Source of the DNA: Sulfurimonas sp.
GTDB lineage: Bacteria > Campylobacterota > Campylobacteria > Campylobacterales > Sulfurimonadaceae
Assembly (NCBI RefSeq): GCF_029027585.1
Contig: NZ_CP093397.1
Location: forward strand, 248,001-312,000
Reading direction: 5' to 3'
DNA: 64,000 nucleotides
Below the pieces are notes generated by a model. It was not told the DNA's origin. It saw only the letters and a list, made by a program, of their open reading frames with translations, and searched no databases. Positions within the stretch are counted from its first letter, which is position 1. The number at the start of each line of letters is the position of its first letter. The position numbers were made by a program, and so were the translations under genes. Below, piece after piece: positions 51,953-61,381 of this stretch.

Positions 51953-52029
51953 TGGCGCGGTGGACGAGATTCGAACTCGCGACCCTCTGCGTGACAGGCA
52001 GATATTCTAACCAGCTGAACTACCACCGC
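51953..52029 (-). tRNA. tRNA-Asp (GTC), copy 1
   Basis: Acceptor GCGGTGG/CCACCGC, anticodon stem TCTGC/GCAGA with loop CTGTCAC (GTC). CCA encoded. Differs from copy 2 only slightly in the anticodon and D arms. Confidence 0.95.
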
Positions 52030-52044
52030 ACTCTAAAATTATTA

Positions 52045-52120
52045 TGGTGGGCATTACAAGACTCGAACTTGTGACATCTACCTTGTAAGGGTAGCGCTCT
52101 ACCAACTGAGCTAAACGCCC
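52045..52120 (-). tRNA. tRNA-Val (TAC), copy 1
   Basis: Acceptor GGGCGTT/AATGCCC, anticodon stem CTACC/GGTAG with loop CTTACAA (TAC). CCA encoded. Identical to the gene at 52240. Confidence 0.95.
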
Positions 52121-52137
52121 TCTAGTATACACCAAAA

Positions 52138-52213
52138 TGGCGACCCCTAAAGGATTTGAACCTCTGTCCCTACCATGAAGTGATAGTGTCCTTGGCCACT
52201 AGACGAAAGGGTC
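52138..52213 (-). tRNA. tRNA-Glu (TTC)
   Basis: Acceptor GACCCTT/AGGGGTC, anticodon stem CTATC/GGTAG, loop ACTTCAT with anticodon TTC, T arm AGAGG/CCTTT. CCA encoded. Position 33, normally U, is C here (see findings). Confidence 0.9.
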
Positions 52214-52239
52214 ACTTTCATAAACAAAAGGTTTATTAA

Positions 52240-52315
52240 TGGTGGGCATTACAAGACTCGAACTTGTGACATCTACCTTGTAAGGGTAGCGCTCTACCAA
52301 CTGAGCTAAACGCCC
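52240..52315 (-). tRNA. tRNA-Val (TAC), copy 2
   Basis: Same sequence as the gene at 52045-52120, including the encoded CCA. Confidence 0.95.
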
Positions 52316-52427
52316 TCTGCTTTTTAGTTTATACTTCGTTGTTCCCTCTTTCGGATAGTAAACTATTCCTCAATCAGTCTCGCCTTGTCTAAACAAAAAA
52401 TTAAATAAACTTGTTTTTTTGAATTAG

Positions 52428-52501
52428 TTGTGCTGAAGTTTTTAGCGAAGTGTACTTTAAGTACATGAGCTAAACACTGAAGTGCAAATAAACAAAAAAA
52501 A
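52428..52501 (-). repeat. Hairpin spacer next to tRNA-Asp, copy 2
   Basis: Partner of 51880-51952. With the adjacent tRNA-Asp, the duplicated unit is about 150 bp. Confidence 0.75.
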
Positions 52502-52578
52502 TGGCGCGGTGGACGAGATTCGAACTCGCGACCCCCTGCGTGACAGGCAGGTATTCTAACCAACTGAACTACCACCGC
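52502..52578 (-). tRNA. tRNA-Asp (GTC), copy 2
   Basis: Same acceptor and T arm as copy 1; anticodon stem CCTGC/GCAGG, loop CTGTCAC. CCA encoded. Confidence 0.95.
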
Positions 52579-52592
52579 AACCGTAAATAAAA

Positions 52593-52668
52593 TGGTGTCC
52601 TGTGATGGATTCGAACCATCGGCCACATCATTAAAAGTGACGTGCTCTACCAGCTGAGCTAACAAGAC
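52593..52668 (-). tRNA. tRNA-Lys (TTT)
   Basis: Acceptor GTCTTGT/ACAGGAC, anticodon stem CGTCA/TGATG, loop CTTTTAA (TTT). CCA encoded. First gene of the array after the promoter. Confidence 0.95.
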
Positions 52669-52697
52669 ATTTTCTCCTAAATCATTAAGAGGACGAA

Positions 52698-52726
52698 ATT
52701 ATAGGCAAATAGGTTTTATATGTCAA
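52698..52726 (-). promoter_or_regulatory. Consensus sigma-70 promoter of the tRNA array
   Basis: On the minus strand TTGACA, exactly 17 bp, then TATAAT, 30 bp before tRNA-Lys. Both boxes are perfect consensus, unlike other promoters in the window that show only an extended -10. Confidence 0.85.
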
Positions 52727-52743
52727 TGAATTTTCGCTTAAAT

Positions 52744-53832
52744 TTAAAAAAACATCTCTTTATCAATTAAAATAAGCATTTTTACAGCAAATAGCACGCT
52801 TTGTCGTTGCACATAGTTTCTATCTCCATCTAAGTTTAGATGCAAATTGGCATGATGAGTTGAACTACTAACTCCAATATATGCAGTACCAACAGGTTTT
52901 AATTCAGTTCCGCCTCCATCTCCAGCAATTCCACTAATAGATAACGCATAATCAGCATTACTCACATTTAAAGCACCTTCGCACATTTCTCCTACAACTT
53001 CTTCACTTACTGCTCCATACTTTTCTAAAGTATCATGTCCAACTGCCAACCAATTTTCTTTTAGTTCGTTTGAGTATGTAACAAGTGCTCCATCTAAAAT
53101 TTTAGAAGCTCCATTTTCTTTTGTAAAGTAGTAACTTAACAAACCACCACTACAACTTTCTGCAAAAGTTATTTTTTTATTTGCATTTGATAGTTTTTCT
53201 ATAATAAAAGCAACGATATTTGAAGAAGGAATAAGATTTTGAGGTAATGATTCTTTTGCTGCTTTTATGAACTCTGATATATTTCCATATTTTTTACTTA
53301 TTATGTCAATTCTCAACCATCCATCTATGATAAGAATAATATTGATATTAACATCAAAAGTTTGTGCTATTTGAGCAATGGATTCTGCTACTTCTTCTTT
53401 AGTTTTTTCAAATATATGAATCACTGCTTTACTTTCTTCTAAGTGCAGAAGTATTTCTGGCATCTTTTGCATCTCGTCAATATGAAGTACATTTGTTATA
53501 GAATCTCTATATTCTAGGAGATAACTAGCATCTTCAAAAATGGAAGAATTTGATGGAATCAACATATTTTCATTTACAATTTGATTATCACTAGTAACTG
53601 TACATATAAGTTTTCCAATAGTAGAGAAATGTTTTTTTGAAGTAATAATCATAAGTTTATTAGATGAGTTCAACTCTTCTTCTAAGTATAAAAAAAGTGA
53701 ATTATCACTCTCTTTAAAGTAAGTTATGGAATCAATAAAATCAACTTTTTCTTTGATTTTTCGCATTATATATTCATGTAAAGATGCATTATATATAAAT
53801 TTGTTTCCTATAAATAAAAGGTGTAATTTCAT
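52744..53832 (-). CDS. CinA-family protein (NMN amidohydrolase domain at C-terminus)
   Basis: 362 aa. The C-terminal about 160 aa are a CinA/PncC domain: KKITFAESCSGGLLSYYF, YGAVSEEVVGEM and ALSISGIAGDGGGTELKPVG. This domain deamidates nicotinamide mononucleotide in NAD salvage. The N-terminal about 200 aa do not show the molybdopterin-binding (MoCF) motifs of normal CinA and look specific to this lineage. Alone on the minus strand, divergent from ileS. Confidence 0.8.
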   Translation of the reverse strand: MKLHLLFIGNKFIYNASLHEYIMRKIKEKVDFIDSITYFKESDNSLFLYLEEELNSSNKLMIITSKKHFSTIGKLICTVTSDNQIVNENMLIPSNSSIFEDASYLLEYRDSITNVLHIDEMQKMPEILLHLEESKAVIHIFEKTKEEVAESIAQIAQTFDVNINIILIIDGWLRIDIISKKYGNISEFIKAAKESLPQNLIPSSNIVAFIIEKLSNANKKITFAESCSGGLLSYYFTKENGASKILDGALVTYSNELKENWLAVGHDTLEKYGAVSEEVVGEMCEGALNVSNADYALSISGIAGDGGGTELKPVGTAYIGVSSSTHHANLHLNLDGDRNYVQRQSVLFAVKMLILIDKEMFF

Positions 53833-53918
53833 GTTTATGCCTACCCAAAAAGTAAATTTATCAAAAGTATTATAGCACTATAAAACTACTTTAAAGAAGC
53901 TTTTAAACACATTATAAG

Positions 53919-53924
53919 TATAAT
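53919..53924 (+). promoter_or_regulatory. -10 box of ileS
   Basis: Perfect TATAAT 30 bp before the ileS ATG; a GAGG ribosome-binding site follows at 53946-53949. Confidence 0.5.
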
Positions 53925-53954
53925 CCAAAAATTTTAAACACTTTTGAGGTACAG

Positions 53955-56715
53955 ATGGACTACAAAGATACACTACTTTTACCTACTACAAATTTTGCCA
54001 TGAGAGGCAATCTAATAAACAATGAACCAAAGCGTTATGCTGCTTGGGATAAAGATAAAATATACGACAAGATGAAAACAAATCGTAAAGATGCTCCAAG
54101 TTTTACTCTTCACGATGGACCTCCTTATGCAAATGGTCATATTCATATAGGTCATGCTCTCAACAAGGTCTTAAAAGATATTATTGTTAAACATAATTAT
54201 TTTGATGGAAAGTCTGTTCGTTTTACTCCAGGTTGGGATTGTCATGGACTACCAATCGAACAACAAGTTGAGAAAAAACTTGGTGGAAAAAAGAAAAAAG
54301 AGCTTTTAGAAGTTTCAAAAGTAAGAGAACTTTGTCGTGCTCACGCTGCGAAGTTTGTTGACATTCAAAAAGAAGAATTTAAAACACTTGGTATTTTAGC
54401 TGACTGGGAAAATCCTTATGTAACAATGGACTATAAATTTGAAGCAAATATTTATAGAACTCTTTGTGGTGTTGCTAAAAAAGGTCTTCTTATCGAGCGT
54501 AGTAAACCTGTTTACTGGTCATGGGCGGAAAGAACTGCACTAGCAGAAGCTGAAGTAGAGTATGAAGACAAAGAGTCCCATTCAATTTATGTGGCATTTG
54601 AGCTAAGTGACGAGGCAAAAGCTAAAGCACAGATAGCTACAAAAGCATCTCTTGTTATTTGGACTACAACTCCATGGACACTTCCATCAAACACAGGTAT
54701 TTCTTTGCATCCAGAAGAAAAATATGTTCTTACAACAGATGGATACATAGTTGCTAAAGCTCTTTTTGAGTCTTTACTTGAACTAGGTGTTGTAAAAGGC
54801 GAAATCCAACAAGAGATAGATTCTAAACTATTTGAAAATGAAGTTGCAATAAACCCACTAAATGGTAGAACTTCAAAAATTGTTTTAGGTGATCATGTAC
54901 TTATGGACAGTGGTACAGGTGGCGTTCATACAGCTCCAGGTCATGGTGAAGACGATTACCGTGTTGGACTTAAGTATGATTTAGAAGTTATCATGCCTGT
55001 TGATGAGACTGGTTGTTTTGATGAGACTATTGTTAAAGAAAAACTACTTCCAAACCCAGAAGAGTTTCTTGGTAAACTTATCTTCAAATGTAACGACAGA
55101 ATCTTAGAGCTTTTAGGTGATGCACTTCTTAATGAGTCTAAATTCACTCACTCATATCCACACTGTTGGAGAAGTCATACTCCTCTTATCTTTAGAGCGA
55201 CAAGACAGTGGTTTATCTCTGTTGATCAAAAACCAGAGGGACAAGATAAAACTCTTAGAAATATCGCTTTAGATGAAATTGAAAAAACTCTTTTTATACC
55301 TGAAGGTGGTAAAAAGAGACTAACTTCTATGGTTGAAAATCGTCCTGATTGGTGTATAAGTCGTCAAAGAGATTGGGGTGTTCCAATCGCATTTTTTAGA
55401 GTTAAAGCAACTGGTGAAGTAATTTTTGATGAAAAAGTTTTAAACTATGTAGCTATGATTTTTGAGATGCAAGGAAGTGACGCTTGGTACTCAATGGACA
55501 TAGCGAGTCTTTTATATCCAGGAAGTGGCTATAAAGCTGATGAACTAGAAAAAGTAACTGATATTTTAGATGTTTGGTTTGATAGTGGTTCAACTTGGAA
55601 TAGTGTTTTAAAATCTCGTAATTATGACGCTGGTAAATATCAAGCAGATTTATATGTAGAAGGTTCAGACCAACATCGTGGTTGGTTCCAATCATCTCTA
55701 TTTTTATCTTGTGCGGTTGAGCATAGAGCACCATATAAAGGTGTTGTAACTCACGGTTTTACTGTTGATGACAAGGGCGAAAAAAATGTCTAAGTCAAAA
55801 GGTAATGTTATCGCTCCGGAGAAAGTTTTAAAAGAATACGGAAGTGAAATCCTTCGCCTTTGGGTAGCATCTAGTGACTACCAAAGTGACTTAAAAATTT
55901 CTCAAGGAATTTTAAAACAGACTTCTGAAAACTATAGAAAACTTAGAAATACTTTTAGAATTATGCTTGCAAACATAAATGACTTAGAAAATCTTACAAG
56001 TTATGAAGATATGGGTGAATTAGATAAGTGGATACTTGATGTTGCACAAAGTGTACTTGGAGATGTTCATAAGTCTTTTGCAGAGTATAACTTTGTTAAT
56101 GGTATGAGTATCTTAAATAATTTTGTTGTAAATGAACTAAGTGGTATGTACATTGATATGACAAAAGATTCTCTTTACTGTAACGCTAAAAATGACCAAA
56201 GAAGAATGGCAAGTCAAAGTGCTATGGCTATCATCACAAAATCACTTCTTCTTATCATGGCTCCTATTTTAACTTACACTGCTGATGAGATTGTAGAAAA
56301 TGCTCCAGCTATTGTAAGAGGCGATGCCCAGACTATTTTTGATATGACTTATGAAGCTATCCAAACTGGTGAGTCTAGCTTTAATGCTGAGTATATGACT
56401 AAAGCGAGAGTTGGTTTTGGAACTATAGTTGACTCTCTTAAAAAAGAAAAAATCATTAAAAATACTTTAGAGTTAGCCATTTCAACTGATTCTACTATTG
56501 CCCTTAAAATGGACTCTATAGATGCTGAGGATTGGTTTGTTGTTTCTGCACTAACAGATACAAAAGCTAAAGAAGAACTAGGTAGTTTTAAAGTAGAAGA
56601 TGATACTTTTGTTATATATAAAGCAACTCAAGCAAAATGCCCGAGATGCTGGAAATATCAAGCACAAAGTGAAGATACAACTTGTCAAAGATGTACAAGA
56701 GTTGTAAGTGCTTAA
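53955..56715 (+). CDS. ileS: Isoleucyl-tRNA synthetase, with one-base insertion at KMSKS
   Basis: Class I synthetase that charges tRNA-Ile, about 920 aa. HIGH motif is [17 protein letters not shown] (about residue 50-66), editing domain has [13 protein letters not shown], and the C-terminus has a zinc site CPRCWKYQ...CQRC. The frame breaks inside the KMSKS loop: a run of seven A at 55780-55786 should be six, giving [11 protein letters not shown]; as written a stop comes at 55793 and the second piece opens at 55765. The gene is essential and single-copy in most bacteria, so the insertion is more likely a sequence error than a true null. Start ATG 53955 behind GAGG. Confidence 0.9.
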
Positions 56716-56815
56716 TTTTTCAGAACCAACCTCTTTAACATTTATAGGCATTAGTATTATTCTAATCTTTGTTATGGTTGGTATTGGCATCTATGCTGTT
56801 AAAAAATTCAAATAA
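56708..56815 (+). CDS. 35-aa membrane micro-ORF between ileS and gatA
   Basis: GTG start inside the ileS stop region (8-bp overlap), then [10 protein letters not shown], one clear membrane helix (IGISIILIFVMVGIGIYAV) and a basic end (KKFK). It ends 9 bp before gatA. The overlap and compact spacing on both sides suggest a real small gene in one transcript. No family recognised. Confidence 0.5.
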   Translation: MLNFSEPTSLTFIGISIILIFVMVGIGIYAVKKFK

Positions 56816-56824
56816 GGCAATCTA

Positions 56825-58168
56825 GTGATTACATTAAAAGAAGCTCTAAAATTAGATAAAGATGCATTAAATAAATTTAAAAAAGATTTAAAAATAAAGA
56901 TAAAAGAAAATTCTGAATTAAATGCTTATATAGATGTAAATGAAAAAGGTGATGGTATTCCTATCGCTATAAAAGACAATATTCAAGTAAAAGACTGGAC
57001 TGTTACTTCTGGGTCTAATATTCTTCAAGGTTACATCTCTCCATATAATGCTACTGTAATTGAAAAAATGGCAGAGGCTGGATTGTCACCATTTGGTAGA
57101 ACAAACATGGATGAATTTGCTATGGGCTCAACTACTGAATCAAGTTTTTATGGAAAAACTTTAAATCCTCATAACTCTGATTGTGTTCCAGGTGGAAGTT
57201 CTGGTGGAAGTGCGGCTGCTGTTGGTGCTGGTTTGGCTATAGCAGCTTTAGGAAGTGATACAGGTGGTTCTATCCGTCAACCTGCTGCTTTTTGTGGGAT
57301 TGTAGGAATGAAACCAACTTATGGAAGAGTTAGTCGTTATGGTCTTGGTGCTTATGCATCTAGCCTTGACCAGATAGGTCCTATGACACAAAATGTTGAA
57401 GATGCGGCAATTCTTTACGACATCATAAGTGGCTCTGATGACAAAGACTCAACTAATGCAAAGATGGACGATAAAGTAACTCCAAATTTAAATCCAAATA
57501 GAAAACTAAGAATTGCAATACTTCCAAAATATTTAGCTCAAGCAAGTCAAGATGTTAAAGATGCTTATGAAAAAGCCATAGATGCTTTAAAATCTGCTGG
57601 ACATGAAATAGTTGAAAAAGAGATGATGGATGCTAAGTTTGATATATCTGCTTACTACATCACAGCAACTGCAGAAGCTACAACAAACTTAGCTAGATAT
57701 GATGGTATCCGTTATGGAAATCGTATAACAGGCTCAAACCTTGAAGATACTTTTATAAAAACTCGTAGCAATGGTTTTGGAGATGAAGTTAAGCGTCGTA
57801 TCTTACTTGGTAACTTTGTACTTTCTAGTGGATACTATGAAGCTTATTATGTAAAAGCACAAAAAACAAGACATATTATAAAAGATAACTATGCAAAAAT
57901 ATTTGAAGAAGTTGATTTGATTTTATCTCCTGTTGCACCTACAACTGCTAACAAATTTGGAGAATTAAAAAATCCTATGGATATGTACCTAAGTGATATT
58001 TACACAATCTCTGTAAATCTTGCTGGACTACCTGCTCTTGCACTTCCAATATCTAAAAATGCAGATGGTATGCCTGTTGGACTTCAACTAATTGCTAAAG
58101 CTTATGATGAGCAAACACTTTTTGATGGCTCTCTTTCTTTAGAGAAACAAATAAACTATAACTCTTAA
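56825..58168 (+). CDS. gatA: Asp-tRNA(Asn)/Glu-tRNA(Gln) amidotransferase subunit A
   Basis: 447-aa amidase subunit that frees ammonia from glutamine for transamidation of misacylated tRNA. The Ser-cisSer-Lys triad is visible: Lys in PIAIKDNI, cis-Ser and Ser in [20 protein letters not shown] and [11 protein letters not shown]. Start GTG 56825. A strong terminator follows. gatB and gatC are not adjacent. Confidence 0.95.
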   Translation: MITLKEALKLDKDALNKFKKDLKIKIKENSELNAYIDVNEKGDGIPIAIKDNIQVKDWTVTSGSNILQGYISPYNATVIEKMAEAGLSPFGRTNMDEFAMGSTTESSFYGKTLNPHNSDCVPGGSSGGSAAAVGAGLAIAALGSDTGGSIRQPAAFCGIVGMKPTYGRVSRYGLGAYASSLDQIGPMTQNVEDAAILYDIISGSDDKDSTNAKMDDKVTPNLNPNRKLRIAILPKYLAQASQDVKDAYEKAIDALKSAGHEIVEKEMMDAKFDISAYYITATAEATTNLARYDGIRYGNRITGSNLEDTFIKTRSNGFGDEVKRRILLGNFVLSSGYYEAYYVKAQKTRHIIKDNYAKIFEEVDLILSPVAPTTANKFGELKNPMDMYLSDIYTISVNLAGLPALALPISKNADGMPVGLQLIAKAYDEQTLFDGSLSLEKQINYNS

Positions 58169-58176
58169 TAATTTTC

Positions 58177-58208
58177 AGAAGTCTAAAAAGTGACTATTTT
58201 AGACTTCT
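58177..58208 (+). terminator. Rho-independent terminator after gatA
   Basis: AGAAGTCTAAAA/TTTTAGACTTCT, twelve perfect pairs around an eight-base loop, T-rich tail. Lies 9 bp after the gatA stop. Confidence 0.75.
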
Positions 58209-58351
58209 TCCACCTTCTTCATACCTTCAAAAATCAAAAACTATAATTCCAAATTTATTAAAATATCTCATATTGACATAAAAGTTTCATATACTCTATT
58301 TCTTGTGTATAATCTTAACAAAATAATTATTATATAGAAGAAGGCAAGGTC

Positions 58352-59155
58352 ATGGATAAAGTTGTTAAATTTCTAATTTTTATTGTTGTAATTACTTTAA
58401 TAGTAGCTATGGCAAATATATTTGGGCTTATTCCAGAGGACTGTATTGATCCAGAAAAAATGAGAACTTTACCAGCAATAGCTATTAGTTCAGGTGTTTT
58501 AATCGCTTCAATAACATATATAAGCAACAACAAAAATCAGTTATCTGATAGGCAAAAAGAAAGTGATGAAATTAATTTGTTGATTGCTAAAGATGGATTT
58601 GATGAGACTTATACTCTTTTAAAAGACTTAAATAACGATAGAGTAACTTGGATTCGTGCTGCAAGGATACTATATAAATCGTTAGAACTAAAAAAAGATA
58701 TAAAACTTCCTCAATTTCTAAAATCATTTGAAGTTTCAGAAGAAAGATTAAGAAATCAACTTTATAGACTATTACAAACTGATCCTGAAAATCCAGACCA
58801 ATCTGATAAAGTTTCACTACCTCCTCAATTTTTTTATGGTATTGATAATTGGCGTGATTGTAAAATGTCTTTAAATGAAGCAGCAATTGATTCAAAATCT
58901 CCAATTATTGCTTATTCAGTTGAAATAGACAAAGTGTTACCAGAACCAAAAGCAGGTGGACTTTCTGAAAGTTCTGTAATAGCTATTTATGATTTTTTAG
59001 AATATCCTGATGATTATTCTGACCCATTATCAAAGATAAAGCCTTGGCCTAATAATTATAATGGTATATATGGAATAGAACAAGGGGCAAGAAGATATAT
59101 TTCTCATAAAATGACATATTCTGTTATAGATAAAAAAATACACTCCAGAGAATGA
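58352..59155 (+). CDS. Unknown membrane-anchored protein
   Basis: 267 aa. Two N-terminal helices (about residues 5-26, 40-58; FLIFIVVITLIVAMANIFG; AIAISSGVLIASITYIS) then a soluble domain with a coiled start (NNKNQLSDRQKESDEINLL) and RVTWIRAARILYKSLELK. A TATAAT at 58308-58313 and an AAGG site precede the ATG. No family recognised and no linked partner. Confidence 0.65.
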   Translation: MDKVVKFLIFIVVITLIVAMANIFGLIPEDCIDPEKMRTLPAIAISSGVLIASITYISNNKNQLSDRQKESDEINLLIAKDGFDETYTLLKDLNNDRVTWIRAARILYKSLELKKDIKLPQFLKSFEVSEERLRNQLYRLLQTDPENPDQSDKVSLPPQFFYGIDNWRDCKMSLNEAAIDSKSPIIAYSVEIDKVLPEPKAGGLSESSVIAIYDFLEYPDDYSDPLSKIKPWPNNYNGIYGIEQGARRYISHKMTYSVIDKKIHSRE

Positions 59156-59246
59156 ATCTCCACTCCAAACTTTTAAAATCTAAGCAAATAAATAACACAG
59201 CCTATTCTCAGATTATGTAGATAATATTTAAAACTAACATTATTTA

Positions 59247-60509
59247 TCAGTGAGTAGTACAAACAGAACAAACATCAAAAGTTTTAAAAACCAATTCTGC
59301 TACTTTTACATCACTTAAGCCTATCATTGCTTTTTGTGATACTCCTTGTTTTTTTTTAGTTCCACCACTCAAGTTCCACTGTGTTGGAGTAATTATCTCA
59401 TAATTTTTAATAATTCCATTTTCTAACTCTACTTTGTGTATTAAAGAGCCTCTCGCTGCTTCTACACTTCCTTGACCTATTCCATTTATTTTTGATATAT
59501 CAACTGATGGTTTTATATAAGAAGGCTCACTTAAATCTAACTCTTTTAAAAGTTTTTTAGAGTGTGCTAAGAGTTGTGCAGTTTCACAAACTCTAGCTAA
59601 AATTCTTGTAAATATACTATCAGCATATTTTCTATGTGCATCTTTAATGAGAGGAACCTTATTTACCATAGCACGAGCCAATGGTCCAACTTCGAAGTAT
59701 TTATCTTTATAACTTACATTTTTTGCAAAAGAGTTATTACTTTGCTCCTCTTTTACATAGCTATATGATAGATTTTGCATTAGTCTAGTTTTTACTGATT
59801 TACCGCTATTAAAGTAACTATTTTGCCCAAAAACTATAAATCTGTCATAACTCTTTCCAAGATTCATCCATTCTCTTTTTTTTATCTCTTTTAAAATATC
59901 TGCGAGATCACCTTTTTTATTTAAAACTTTATCAACATTTGTACATGCTAAAAGATTATCATCTTCCCCATCTATAACATTGTCTTTAAAAAACTTTACA
60001 GTTTCATCTAAATAATGAGTGATTTTTATAATATCCATCTCTGTTATATCACAAACTACTCCACCAATAATAGCATAAGAGGTATGAGGGTATTGTCCTC
60101 CAAAAATAGCAATAGCTTTCGCCATAAGTTGTGCTGGATAGGTAGCTTTTAAAAGTTCTTGTTTTTCTCCAAAAAGAGGTCGCATAGTTAAGTAGAACCA
60201 TTTAAAATGATTTTGAATTAACTCAAAGTTTAGTGTTAATTCTCTTAAAATTTCAGCTTTTTTTGAAATTTTTAAATCATCATAGCAAGCTTCAAGAGCC
60301 TTAACCGTAGCTATTAAGTGAGCATGTCCACAGATGCCACAAACTCTAGGGTTTATAACAAGAGCATCTTGGGCAGGTTTCCCTTCTAAAATTTTCTCTA
60401 TACTTCTTGTTGACATAAACTCGATATCTATAAAGTCAATCTTTTTATTTTTAAATTTAAAGTTTAGTTTCGCTTCACCTTCTATTTTTTCTATTAATTT
60501 AATCATCAA
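59247..60509 (-). CDS. [NiFe] hydrogenase large subunit, cytosolic
   Basis: 420 aa. The N-terminal Ni ligand motif is NPRVCGICGHAHLIA; the C-terminal one is FDVCSVCTTH, with Val in place of the usual Pro. The protein ends exactly at this His, so no endopeptidase cleavage is needed, as in group 2 regulatory-type and some other cytosolic hydrogenases. IEKIEGEAKLNF near the start is the family's Glu region. Forms a heterodimer with the small subunit just upstream (11-bp overlap). No hyp maturation genes are in the window. Confidence 0.85.
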   Translation of the reverse strand: MMIKLIEKIEGEAKLNFKFKNKKIDFIDIEFMSTRSIEKILEGKPAQDALVINPRVCGICGHAHLIATVKALEACYDDLKISKKAEILRELTLNFELIQNHFKWFYLTMRPLFGEKQELLKATYPAQLMAKAIAIFGGQYPHTSYAIIGGVVCDITEMDIIKITHYLDETVKFFKDNVIDGEDDNLLACTNVDKVLNKKGDLADILKEIKKREWMNLGKSYDRFIVFGQNSYFNSGKSVKTRLMQNLSYSYVKEEQSNNSFAKNVSYKDKYFEVGPLARAMVNKVPLIKDAHRKYADSIFTRILARVCETAQLLAHSKKLLKELDLSEPSYIKPSVDISKINGIGQGSVEAARGSLIHKVELENGIIKNYEIITPTQWNLSGGTKKKQGVSQKAMIGLSDVKVAELVFKTFDVCSVCTTH

Positions 60510-61376
60510 ATAACTTCTTCTGTAATCTATTTATTTTAAAAGCTTTACTTATTCCAGCTAATGTTAAGTAGGCTCTTTTACTAACTCCTAAAGGAAGGTT
60601 TTCAGGAATTCCCATATTTTTTTTTGTTTTAAAAAGGTTTTGTTTTGGAAAGGTAGGTTCTGTACAACCCATGCATGGAAGTCCTGCTCTTGTTTTTGAG
60701 TTTACTTCATTCCATAGTATTTTGTTACAACTTCCATGAGTAAATGGAGCTTGACATCCATGGTCATAAAACATACAACCTTCTAACTCCCAAATTTATG
60801 TTCATCAATTTTATACTCAAAGTATTCATTTCTAACACAGCCATTATGAACTGTATATGCAAAATACTCTTTTGGTCTAAAATAAGCATCTAGTTGTAAC
60901 TCAACATCTTTTTTTATGGAGTACAAAGTATTTACCAAAACTTCTGGGTGGATTGGACAACCTGAAATTGAGATACTTTTAGAGCGTAGATGCTTAAATC
61001 TATCACTTAATTTTTCTTCATCAAAATGCAAACCTGACACATCTTTATACTCACTATCTTTAAAAATTCCACCAAAGGTTGCACAGGTTCCAACTGTTAC
61101 GATTTTTTTAACAATTTTTGAATATTTTTGAATTATTTTAGTAACTGGAACATCTGCCCGTTTAAACTCAGAAGTGATAGAGCCTTCAATAAGTAAAATA
61201 TCACAAGCTATATCATTTTTAACAATCTCTTGGAGTGAATACTCTGAATCAATTACAGGATGATATATAAACTCAAAATCATTTAAAAATTGTTCTAAAA
61301 AGGGGTAGTTTAAAAAAGAGTGAGTATTACCATTACATGCTATTGCACTTAGCCATAATACTCTTGTTTTACTCAT
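60499..61376 (-). CDS. [NiFe] hydrogenase small subunit, with one frameshift
   Basis: Two frames join at about 60793, where a G run should be one longer (HKFGELEGC restored). About 292 aa, no Tat signal, so cytoplasmic. Fe-S ligands: SAIACNGNTHSF at the N-terminus (the usual second Cys of CxxC is Asn), VGTCATFGG, SGCPIHPEVL, then VHNGCVRNEYFEYKI, DHGCQAPFTHGSC and AGLPCMGCTEPTFP for the middle and distal clusters. It follows the tetR gene by 5 bp and precedes the large subunit. The frameshift may be a sequence error. Confidence 0.8.
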
Positions 61377-61381
61377 AGCAT

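Noticed and set aside
52363-52665. 100-aa minus-strand ORF
   Set aside because: It runs through tRNA-Asp and tRNA-Lys genes; its odd sequence is translated tRNA.
54956-55734. Minus-strand ORFs opposite ileS
   Set aside because: Antisense shadows of a conserved synthetase gene.
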